A DNA stretch of 9,176 bases, from positions 1-9,176 of the forward strand of contig DATKYR010000284.1 of the NCBI GenBank assembly GCA_035528395.1, in the 5' to 3' direction. The position numbers were made by a program, and so were the translations under genes. The DNA is from NIOZ-UU13 sp035528395. Its GTDB lineage: Bacteria; Planctomycetota; Phycisphaerae; Sedimentisphaerales; Anaerobacaceae. Position 1 is the first letter of the stretch. Every line of letters starts with the position of its first letter. Below are positions 1 through 5,630 of this stretch, one piece after another. The notes beneath the pieces are model-generated. The model was given only the letters and a program-made list of their open reading frames with translations. It was not told the origin of the DNA and did not search any database.

Positions 1-65
1 ATGACATTCGTGTCTACGACAAGGCTTTGTCTGAGGATGAGGCTCGTTACCTTGGGAACAATTAG
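1..65 (+). CDS. C-terminal end of a LamG-domain protein (partial)
   Basis: The reading frame is open from the window edge (full codons from position 3) and ends at TAG 63-65. The visible residues read DIRVYDKALSEDEARYLGNN. This matches the last strand and helix of LamG/concanavalin A-like domains (Laminin_G_3, PF13385), and the equivalent in the gene at 5631 is DDVRIYDRVLSEEEIRE. In this protein the LamG domain is therefore the C-terminal module, unlike the three complete genes downstream, where LamG is N-terminal and followed by other domains. The rest of the protein lies outside the window. An exported binding protein of the same type is the likely identity, by inference. Confidence 0.8.
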   Translation, partial: DIRVYDKALSEDEARYLGNN

Positions 66-232
66 TAACATCGCCGTTCTCGATTGAGGAAAACCTTAAT
101 CAGGACGGAATGATTGCTCTGAAGAGTTATGCTCTTTGGGCAGAGAAGTAGGCTTAATGTAGTGATTTAGCTGAAACCATAGAGTGTAGCCGCAAGGGCA
201 AAGAGATATGGTTGTTGTTTTTAGGCCATTTC
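66..232 (+). other. Intergenic region with two hairpins, no gene seen
   Basis: No convincing ORF is present. Two potential RNA hairpins are visible. One is a two-part stem at 117-145 (CTCTG 117-121 with CAGAG 141-145, enclosing AAGAG 122-126 with CTCTT 132-136). The other pairs AACCATA 175-181 with TATGGTT 207-213 and is followed by a T-rich tract at 214-222, so it could be a weak terminator for the upstream gene. No known riboswitch or ncRNA signature was recognised. Confidence 0.45.
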
Positions 233-267
233 GGGGCCTATACCAATTCGGTATAGGCCCCTTTTTT
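233..267 (+). terminator. Strong intrinsic terminator
   Basis: GGGGCCTATACC (233-244) and GGTATAGGCCCC (250-261) form a perfect 12-bp stem with the five-base loop AATTC, followed directly by six Ts (262-267). This is a textbook rho-independent terminator and probably ends transcription from the LamG gene that stops at 65. Its place just ahead of the promoter at 332 insulates the next gene. Confidence 0.9.
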
Positions 268-331
268 AAAGGATGAATTGAAGATTTTATTTGATGGTGT
301 TGAAAAGGGATGCAAATTCGAGAGATTTCCC

Positions 332-361
332 TTGACGGGAAGGTAGATAATTTGGTATAGA
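332..361 (+). promoter_or_regulatory. Sigma70-like promoter, repeat copy 1
   Basis: TTGACG (332-337) is followed after 18 bp by TATAGA (356-361). The same boxes and the same 18-bp spacing occur at 5418-5447 and 8679-8708. The predicted start is near 368, giving a leader of about 270 nt for the gene at 637. Repeat of the hexamers in three copies supports function, although recent duplication could also explain it. An overlapping alternative -10 is TAATAT at 362-367. Confidence 0.65.
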
Positions 362-367
362 TAATAT

Positions 368-636
368 TAGTGAAACTTGTGCCCTCGCGGCCGGGCTTCT
401 GCGGATTTGAGGTCATCTCACGGGCGCAATTCTCATAGTTTTTCGAATAGAGGAGGAGTCATTGTGTATTATACGAGGCGCAGAGTTGTAAGTAATAACT
501 TTTCTTTGTTTTTCGCCGCTAAGATTGTTACATCTCAATTAACACTTCATATCCCGCCTCTGCGTGAACGAGAGTTTTTTGTATGGCCAAACCATAATTC
601 ATAATTGTATTAACTTTTTTGAAGGAGGATATTGTT
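368..636 (+). promoter_or_regulatory. Long 5' leader of the gene at 637
   Basis: The inferred leader runs from the promoter at 332-361 to the ATG at 637. It contains a potential long-range stem TTGTGCCC 377-384 with GGGCGCAA 422-429. The purine-rich stretch GAATAGAGGAGGAGT at 445-459 is also found in the leader at 5507-5521. A motif related to GTRTGGCCAAAGCACAG appears twice, at 464-485 and 581-596. The last part (ACTTTTTTGAAGGAGGAT) resembles the ribosome-binding regions of the neighbouring family members. Conservation across leaders suggests post-transcriptional control; no known riboswitch class was recognised. Confidence 0.5.
464..604 (+). CDS. Possible 46-codon leader ORF (GTG start)
   Basis: A strong Shine-Dalgarno-like AGGAGG (451-457 region) lies just upstream of GTG 464. 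This opens a frame beginning (M)YYTRRRVVSN and ending at TAA 602-604, 32 nt before the start at 637. The matching place in the other cassette (5526-5618) opens with (M)YCPRHRSATW, so position 2 and the Arg-rich start are shared while the rest differs. No domain or signal peptide is visible. Conservation may be at RNA level only, so translation is uncertain. Confidence 0.2.
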   Translation: MYYTRRRVVSNNFSLFFAAKIVTSQLTLHIPPLREREFFVWPNHNS

Positions 637-2841
637 ATGTTTAATAAATTGATTATTTTAGTTTCTGTTGTTTTGATACTGGGCCTTAGCGGGAGTACCT
701 CGGCTGAACTGATTGGACGCTGGAAGCTGGATGAGGGCTCCGGCACCACCGCCGCAGACTCTGTCGGCAATAATGATGGAACACTCTTCGGTGACACAAG
801 CTGGGCCGAAGGCATCTTGGATGGCGCATTGTCCTTTGACGGCGACGGTGACTATGTGGACTGCGGGAACGACCCAATATTCAATCCGTCGGACAGCTTC
901 AGCATCACGCTTTGGGCATACATTAATGACTGGGGCGACCCCTGGGCTAGGTCTATGATTGGCAAGGGTGGTGATCAGGATAGAGGTGGCTGGTCAGTGC
1001 GAAGGTTCTCAGATGACACCATAGACTTTTGCGGAGCAGGCCTTACGGGAGACGGTTCGGGTGAGGGTGAGAATCATAACATGAATAGTACCACGGCACC
1101 GCCGTTGAACGAATGGTTTCACATTGCCTGCGTGTATGACGTCAATAACATGGCGTACATTTATATTAATGGAGAGGTTGACAGAGAAAGAGCCACTACA
1201 GGGGCAGTAGCAGCCACCGATGCCGGTGTGTATTTGGGAACCAGAGGCAACACTGCTGGTACCGCGCCGGATGATTGGGGGGCATCTTTCTTCGATGGTA
1301 TGCTTGATGATGTGCGCTTCTATAACCATGCACTGGAAGAGACGGAGCTTGGGCCGATTATGCAAGGCAAAGTAGAATTGCCGGGCCCCCTGGCTGCAAG
1401 ACCGAACCCTGCTAATGGGGCTATGGGTGTGCCAATGGATACGACCCTTAGCTGGAAGCCGGGACTTTTTGCCGACAAACATGATGTGTACCTCGGAACA
1501 GTTTTCGACGATGTCAATGAGGCGAGCAGAACCGAACCGCTGGACGTACTGGTCAGTGAAAGCCAGGGCGAACTCGCTTATGAACCTGCCGGCCTTCTCG
1601 AATTCGGCCGGAAGTATTACTGGCGGGTCGATGAGGTCAATGCTCCACCCGAGGCCACAGTCTATAAAGGTGACATCTGGAGTTTTATGACAATCAACTA
1701 TCTTATCGTGGACGATTTCGAGGACTACAATGACTATCCACCCAATGATATATTTAGTACGTGGACAGATGGGTGGGACGACCCAATAAACGGTTCCACG
1801 ATAGGTCATGAAAACCCGGACTTTAACGCTGGAGAGCATTTCGTTGAGACAACGATTGTCCACGGTGGCGAGCAGGCGATGCCATTTTTTTTTGACAACA
1901 GTAGTACAGCAAATTATTCAGAAGCCGAACGTGCGTTTAGTCCCGCGCAGGATTGGACCAGGCAGGGTGTTACGCTATTGTCGCTTTGGTTTAGAGGTTA
2001 TCCGGTTTATTCCGGCAGTTTCGTGGAAGAACCAGCCGGCACTTATACGATGACCGGCTCCGGAGCTGATATCTGGGACACCTCCGATGAGTTCCACTTC
2101 GCCTACAAGGAGCTCACCAGCCCCGGTTCGATTATAGCAAAAATCGAGAGCGTGGAGCAGACGCACGACTGGGCCAAAGCCGGCGTGATGCTCCGTGATA
2201 CCCTGGATACGGATTCCATCCATGCTATGATGATCGTCTCAGCTACGCAGGGCGTTTCCTTTCAGCGCCGCAGATCGGTGGGTGGTGTGAGCTTCGCCAC
2301 GGATATAGCCGGGATCATGGCACCGCAATGGGTGAAAATAGAACGCAGCGTTAGCGGCGCTGTTACGGCCTCTTATTCGGCTGACGGTGCATCCTGGACA
2401 CAGGTTGGCAACGAGGGCATGAAAATGAATATTCCTATGTATATAGGGCTGGCAGTGACCGCACATAACGCCGGCGAGGTCTGTGAGGCCAAGTTCTCTA
2501 ACGTTAGTATCACCGGTACGGTCTCTGAGCAGTGGACAAACCAGGATATTGCGATACTCAGCAACGCCCCTCAGCCTATGTATGTAACTGTGGGCAACGG
2601 CACCGGTGAACCTGCGGTGGTCTATCACGAAGAGCCCAACGCAACAGTGATATCCTCCTGGACTGAGTGGATTATTCCCCTGCAGGACTTTACCGACCAG
2701 GGCATAGACCTGACCGATGTTGATAATATCGCTATTGGTATCGGCACTAAAGGCGATTCGATGACCCCTGGCGGTTCAGGTAATATGTTCTTTGATGAGA
2801 TTCGGCTATATCTTCCACCAGAACCAGAGCCGGCACCTTAA
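637..2841 (+). CDS. Secreted LamG / FN3-like / jelly-roll protein with nested DUF1349-like domain
   Basis: A 734-residue exported binding protein with no visible catalytic domain. ATG 637 was chosen over the TTG at 619 because AAGGAGG (622-628) lies 8 nt upstream and the N-terminus is then a clean type I signal peptide (residues 1-23, cleavage after STSA). Domains in order: LamG about 26-242 (RWKLDEGSG; FDGDGDYVDCG; ending LDDVRFYNHAL); FN3-like about 254-351 (PNPANG, DVYLGTVFDDV, YYWRVDEVNAP); and a jelly-roll-like module opening YLIVDDFEDYND at 355 and closing GGSGNMFFDEIRLYLP near 727. That module is split after LWFRGY (450-455) by about 175 residues resembling DUF1349 (DEFHFAYK, WAKAGVMLRD, GVSFQRRR, WVKIERS, IGLAVTAHN), and resumes near 634. 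The tail is PEPEPAP. The role is probably extracytoplasmic glycan or surface binding, by inference. The closest relative is the gene at 3011. Transcription probably starts at the promoter at 332. Confidence 0.85.
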   Translation: MFNKLIILVSVVLILGLSGSTSAELIGRWKLDEGSGTTAADSVGNNDGTLFGDTSWAEGILDGALSFDGDGDYVDCGNDPIFNPSDSFSITLWAYINDWGDPWARSMIGKGGDQDRGGWSVRRFSDDTIDFCGAGLTGDGSGEGENHNMNSTTAPPLNEWFHIACVYDVNNMAYIYINGEVDRERATTGAVAATDAGVYLGTRGNTAGTAPDDWGASFFDGMLDDVRFYNHALEETELGPIMQGKVELPGPLAARPNPANGAMGVPMDTTLSWKPGLFADKHDVYLGTVFDDVNEASRTEPLDVLVSESQGELAYEPAGLLEFGRKYYWRVDEVNAPPEATVYKGDIWSFMTINYLIVDDFEDYNDYPPNDIFSTWTDGWDDPINGSTIGHENPDFNAGEHFVETTIVHGGEQAMPFFFDNSSTANYSEAERAFSPAQDWTRQGVTLLSLWFRGYPVYSGSFVEEPAGTYTMTGSGADIWDTSDEFHFAYKELTSPGSIIAKIESVEQTHDWAKAGVMLRDTLDTDSIHAMMIVSATQGVSFQRRRSVGGVSFATDIAGIMAPQWVKIERSVSGAVTASYSADGASWTQVGNEGMKMNIPMYIGLAVTAHNAGEVCEAKFSNVSITGTVSEQWTNQDIAILSNAPQPMYVTVGNGTGEPAVVYHEEPNATVISSWTEWIIPLQDFTDQGIDLTDVDNIAIGIGTKGDSMTPGGSGNMFFDEIRLYLPPEPEPAP
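2493..2565 (+). repeat. 73-nt stretch identical to 4840-4912
   Basis: This stretch covers the end of the DUF1349-like insert and the re-entry into the jelly-roll module (SNVSITGTVSEQW and following residues). It is identical at every base to 4840-4912, including third codon positions, while flanking DNA differs. A second near-identical patch is 1637-1764 with 4008-4135, where I count five mismatches. Together these point to recent duplication or gene conversion. Confidence 0.85.
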
Positions 2842-3010
2842 ACCGGGATTTAGCCGGCAATTAAGATTGAGCGGTTGATACGAAGCTTTAGAATTTATAA
2901 TTATCGCATCCGTTTTTTAACGGATACGAAATGATTGGTGAGAAGACGATTGGTGTTTTAGTATGTAATCAAAGCTCGTTAAATTATGAACTTTTTAAAG
3001 GATGATTATT
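2842..3010 (+). promoter_or_regulatory. Short intergenic leader without the cassette
   Basis: This 169-nt gap lacks the terminator-promoter cassette found elsewhere. GCCGGC 2829-2834 can pair with GCCGGC 2853-2858 across the stop codon, and the same arrangement follows the gene ending at 5203. A hairpin ATCCGTT-TTTT-AACGGAT lies at 2908-2925 with no T-run after it, so it is not a clear terminator. A weak promoter candidate is TTGATA 2875-2880, then 15 bp, then TATAAT 2896-2901. From 2951 the DNA follows the family leader pattern (GTGTTTTAGTATG, AATCAAAGC, CTTTTTAAAGGA), so the start of the next gene carries an inherited leader. Read-through from the gene at 637 is plausible. Confidence 0.45.
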
Positions 3011-5203
3011 ATGTGTAAGAGTTTGATTTATATGTTTCTTTTTGTTCTGGTTCTGAGCAACGGAGCCAACGCTCAGGACCCAAATCTTGTCGGATGGTGG
3101 AAGTTCGATGAAACGTCCGGTGATATGGCTTTTGATTCGTCCGGCAATGAACTTCATGGAATCCTTGGTAGTGAGCCGAATAACCCGGAATGGGTGACTG
3201 GGTATCAGGGTGGTGCGCTGGAGTTCGAGCTTGGTGATTTTGTGGACCTGGGCAATCAGGATGCGCTAAATTTCGGAACAACTGACTGGACTTTGAGTGC
3301 ATGGATAACTTTGAATGTACAGGGTCAGGGTGAAGATTTTATATGCCCGATAATTGGCAATGGAGGGGATTGGACCGGCGGAATACGATATTGTTTGACT
3401 GTGAACGAAGTAACCCAAGGCTGCGTTACAATTACCACGGACGATGATGTTACTAAGGTGCAGGTAACAGGCACGGTTATAGTTAACGATGGCAATTGGC
3501 ATCATATCGCAATCACCAGAGAAGGAACTACACTGTCTTTATATATCGATGGTGTGCCGGATGGAACTAATCCCGATGTACCGGTCGGCTATGACCTTTC
3601 GGGGACATCTCAGCATAATGCATATATTGGTACGGTTACGGATAACAGAGACGGCTTATTGCATAAGTTCTATAGGGATGGGCGAATCGACGATATCCGG
3701 ATTTTCAATATAGCAAAGAAGGAAAATGAGATAGCTTATGTGATGAGAGATGACCCCTTAATCGCCTGGCAACCGAATCCGAATAACGGTCAAACAAGTG
3801 TGCCGTATGATGCAGTTCTTAGCTGGAAAGCCGGAATCTATGCCCAGACGCATGATGTGTACATCGGAACAGTTTTCGACGTTGTCAACGAGGCGAGCAC
3901 AACCAATCCGCTGGACGTCTTAGTCGTCCAGAACCAGGAGGAGCTCACTTATACACCTGCCGGCCTTCTCGAATTCGGTCAGACCTATTATTGGCGGGTC
4001 GATGAGATCAATGCTCCACCCGAGGCCACAGTCTATAAAGGTGACATCTGGAAATTTATGACAATCAACTATCTTATCGTGGACAATTTCGAGGACTACA
4101 ATGACTATCCACCCGATGATATATTTAGTACTTGGAAAGACGGATATGACGACGATACAAACGGCGCTATTGTTGGTTATGAAAATCCTCCTTTTACCGA
4201 ACAAACTATCGTTCACAGCGGTGATCAGTCGATACCATTTTTCTATGACAATAATATGAAATATTCAGAAGCAGTAAGGACGCTGGATTCGATGCGTGAC
4301 TGGACATTGGATGGTGTTCAGGAATTGTCGCTGTGGTTTAGAGGTTATCTCGGTTTTGTCGGCAGCTTTACAGAAGAACCGGCCGGGACCTATACGATGA
4401 CCGCTTCCGGCACAGATATCTGGGACAACTCCGATGAGTTCCACTTTGCTTTTAAAGAACTCACGGGTACCGGTTCAATTATAGCAAAAGTCGAAGGTGT
4501 GGGGAATACGAACGTATGGGCCAAGGCCGGCGTTATGATTCGTAATACGCTGGAACAGGATTCCAGACATGCTATGATGGTTGTTACACCTGCACAGGGT
4601 GTTTCCTTCCAGCGTCGCACCGTGACAGGTGCGGCCAGCGCCGATACAACCCAAACCGATATCACAGCGCCGCAGTGGGTGAAAATAGAGCGTGACATTT
4701 CCGGTGACTTTACGGGCTCTTATTCGTCCGATGGCATCTCGTGGACACAGATTGGTTCTGATTCGATTAATATGAATGCAACTGCGTATGTAGGATTGGC
4801 AGTAACCGCACATAACGCCAGCGAGGTCTGTGAGGCCAGGTTCTCTAACGTTAGTATCACCGGTACGGTCTCTGAGCAGTGGACAAACCAGGATATTGCG
4901 ATACTCAGCAACACCCCTCAGCCTATGTATGTAGCTGTGGGCAACAACACCGGTGAACCTGTGGTGGTCTATCACGAAGACCCCGGCGCAACAGTGAAAC
5001 CCACCTGGACTGAGTGGATTATCCCCCTTCAGGACTTTGCCGACCAGGGTATAGACCTGACCGATGTTGATAATATCGCTATTGGCATCGGCACTAAAGG
5101 CGATACGACGAGCTCCGGCGGTTCAGGTACAATGTATTTCGATGATATTTGTCTGTATCTGCCGGCTCCGGAGCCGGAATTAGAACCAGAGCCGGCACCT
5201 TAA
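3011..5203 (+). CDS. Paralogue: secreted LamG / FN3-like / jelly-roll protein with nested DUF1349-like domain
   Basis: A 730-residue exported protein with the same architecture as the gene at 637. ATG 3011 is preferred to ATG 3002 because it aligns with the paralogues' starts, keeps 8 nt from AAGGA (2998-3002), and gives a clean signal peptide (residues 1-21, cleavage after ANA). Domains: LamG about 25-242 (GWWKFDETSG, WHHIAITREG, IDDIRIFNIA); FN3-like about 252-349 (PNPNNG, DVYIGTVFDVV, YYWRVDEINAP); and a jelly-roll-like module from YLIVDNFEDYND (354) to GGSGTMYFDDICLYLP. That module is interrupted after LWFRGY (441-446) by a DUF1349-like insert to about residue 620 (DEFHFAFK, WAKAGVMIRN, GVSFQRRT, WVKIERD). 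The tail is Pro/Glu-rich. The LamG region is clearly diverged from the gene at 637, whereas FN3-like and jelly-roll segments are near-identical in DNA. Conserved DDIRLY reads DDICLY here. A non-catalytic glycan- or surface-binding role is inferred. Confidence 0.85.
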   Translation: MCKSLIYMFLFVLVLSNGANAQDPNLVGWWKFDETSGDMAFDSSGNELHGILGSEPNNPEWVTGYQGGALEFELGDFVDLGNQDALNFGTTDWTLSAWITLNVQGQGEDFICPIIGNGGDWTGGIRYCLTVNEVTQGCVTITTDDDVTKVQVTGTVIVNDGNWHHIAITREGTTLSLYIDGVPDGTNPDVPVGYDLSGTSQHNAYIGTVTDNRDGLLHKFYRDGRIDDIRIFNIAKKENEIAYVMRDDPLIAWQPNPNNGQTSVPYDAVLSWKAGIYAQTHDVYIGTVFDVVNEASTTNPLDVLVVQNQEELTYTPAGLLEFGQTYYWRVDEINAPPEATVYKGDIWKFMTINYLIVDNFEDYNDYPPDDIFSTWKDGYDDDTNGAIVGYENPPFTEQTIVHSGDQSIPFFYDNNMKYSEAVRTLDSMRDWTLDGVQELSLWFRGYLGFVGSFTEEPAGTYTMTASGTDIWDNSDEFHFAFKELTGTGSIIAKVEGVGNTNVWAKAGVMIRNTLEQDSRHAMMVVTPAQGVSFQRRTVTGAASADTTQTDITAPQWVKIERDISGDFTGSYSSDGISWTQIGSDSINMNATAYVGLAVTAHNASEVCEARFSNVSITGTVSEQWTNQDIAILSNTPQPMYVAVGNNTGEPVVVYHEDPGATVKPTWTEWIIPLQDFADQGIDLTDVDNIAIGIGTKGDTTSSGGSGTMYFDDICLYLPAPEPELEPEPAP
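4840..4912 (+). repeat. 73-nt stretch identical to 2493-2565
   Basis: This is the partner of the identical stretch in the gene at 637. It spans the junction between the DUF1349-like insert and the second half of the jelly-roll module. Confidence 0.85.
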
Positions 5204-5310
5204 GCCGAGAGTTGGCCGGCCCCCATTACTTCTCACTAAGCAAGATATGGGGGCGCGGTTCATATAGCAGATTCGTGTCACTTGCACCTTCGGTTACACA
5301 AGTGCAGGCA
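5204..5310 (+). other. Hairpin-rich 3' flank
   Basis: Just past the stop, GCCGGC 5191-5196 and GCCGGC 5215-5220 can pair, repeating the arrangement after the gene ending at 2841. GCCCCCAT 5219-5226 pairs with ATGGGGGC 5247-5254 (8 bp, 20-nt loop), and CACTTG 5279-5284 pairs with CAAGTG 5299-5304. None has a T-run, so these may stabilise or process the 3' end rather than terminate. No ORF is seen. Confidence 0.4.
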
Positions 5311-5314
5311 ATTC

Positions 5315-5352
5315 GGGGCTTATACTGAATGATTCGGTATAGGCCCCTTCTT
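5315..5352 (+). terminator. Intrinsic terminator, repeat copy 2
   Basis: GGGGCTTATACTGAAT (5315-5330) pairs with ATTCGGTATAGGCCCC (5332-5347), including two G-T wobbles, for a stem of up to 15 bp with a minimal loop. The tract after it is TTCTT, weaker than the six Ts of the copy at 233-267. It probably ends transcription from the gene at 3011. The loop side has changed while pairing is kept, which supports a structural role. Confidence 0.75.
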
Positions 5353-5417
5353 AAAGGATGAATTGAAGATTTTATTTGATGATGTTGAAAAGGGACGAAT
5401 AATTGCATTGATTTTCC

Positions 5418-5447
5418 TTGACGGGAAGATAGCCAATTTGGTATAAA
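5418..5447 (+). promoter_or_regulatory. Sigma70-like promoter, repeat copy 2
   Basis: TTGACG (5418-5423), an 18-bp spacer, then TATAAA (5442-5447). The predicted start is near 5454, giving the gene at 5631 a leader of about 177 nt. Hexamers and spacing match the copies at 332 and 8679 although sequence directly upstream differs. Confidence 0.65.
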
Positions 5448-5453
5448 TGACAT

Positions 5454-5630
5454 TGGTGAGCTTTGTAGATTTGGTCCTCTAAGGTGTTGAATCTGTACAG
5501 TTATACGAATAGAGGAGGAGTTATTTTGTATTGTCCAAGGCACAGAAGTGCCACGTGGAATTTACGCTTCGGATTAAGGTATTTACATTTCAATCAACAT
5601 ACCATATACAGTTTCTGAAGGAGTATTGTT
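5454..5630 (+). promoter_or_regulatory. 5' leader of the gene at 5631
   Basis: The leader shares TACGAATAGAGGAGGAGT-type sequence (5504-5521) with 445-459. It also carries GTATTGTCCAAGGCACAG (5528-5545), a relative of the GTRTGGCCAAAGCACAG motif ahead of other family members. The ribosome-binding region is GAAGGAG (5617-5623), seven bases before the ATG. It is shorter than the leader of the gene at 637 because the second motif copy is missing. Confidence 0.5.
5526..5618 (+). CDS. Possible 30-codon leader ORF (TTG start)
   Basis: TTG 5526 follows AGGAGGAG (5513-5520) at good spacing and opens a 30-codon frame beginning (M)YCPRHRSATW. It ends at TGA 5616-5618, overlapping the Shine-Dalgarno sequence of the gene at 5631. 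The start resembles the possible leader ORF at 464. The overlap would allow translational coupling, but the non-ATG start and short length make this speculative. Confidence 0.2.
   Translation: MYCPRHRSATWNLRFGLRYLHFNQHTIYSF

Larger units (their letters stand above)
228..366 (+). repeat. Terminator-promoter cassette, copy 1
   Basis: This block recurs at 5311-5451, and its second half recurs at 8615-8708. It starts with a terminator hairpin ending in GGTATAGGCCCC. Next comes a ~60-nt conserved block (AAAGGATGAATTGAAG, then ATTTTATTTGATG) and finally TTGACGGGAAG and AATTTGGTATA. Copies 1 and 3 also share ATGCAAATTCGAGAGATTTC, where copy 2 diverges and is one nucleotide longer. The block separates the upstream LamG gene from the one at 637. 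No transposon ends or flanking target duplications were seen, so tandem duplication together with the genes is the simplest explanation. Confidence 0.85.
5311..5451 (+). repeat. Terminator-promoter cassette, copy 2
   Basis: This copy matches 228-366 through the terminator hairpin, the AAAGGATGAATTGAAG block and the promoter. Between 5396 and 5415 it diverges from copies 1 and 3 and carries one extra nucleotide, yet the TTGACG-N18-TATAAA geometry is unchanged. It separates the genes ending at 5203 and starting at 5631. Confidence 0.85.

Noticed and set aside
160..215. AAACCATAGAG and GGGCAAAG words suggesting a c-di-GMP-I riboswitch
   Set aside because: The order of elements and the GACGCAAAGCC and tetraloop-receptor parts are not present. 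Only a simple 7-bp hairpin can be supported.
228..366. Insertion sequence or CRISPR origin for the repeated cassette
   Set aside because: There is no transposase, no terminal inverted repeats or target duplications, and no short regularly spaced repeats with unique spacers.
377..463. Upstream extension of the possible leader ORF from position 377
   Set aside because: There is no Shine-Dalgarno sequence at 377, and the copy-2 leader does not keep this part. Only the segment after AGGAGG (from 464) is worth considering.
1009..1863. Long reverse-strand open frame inside the gene at 637
   Set aside because: It lies wholly within a well-supported coding region, has no domain similarity, and recurs as a shadow in the paralogue (3920-4216) because the sense sequence is conserved.
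2800..2841. PEP-CTERM exosortase sorting signal at the Pro/Glu-rich C-termini
   Set aside because: PEP appears, but it is not followed by a hydrophobic helix and a basic tail; the proteins end at once.
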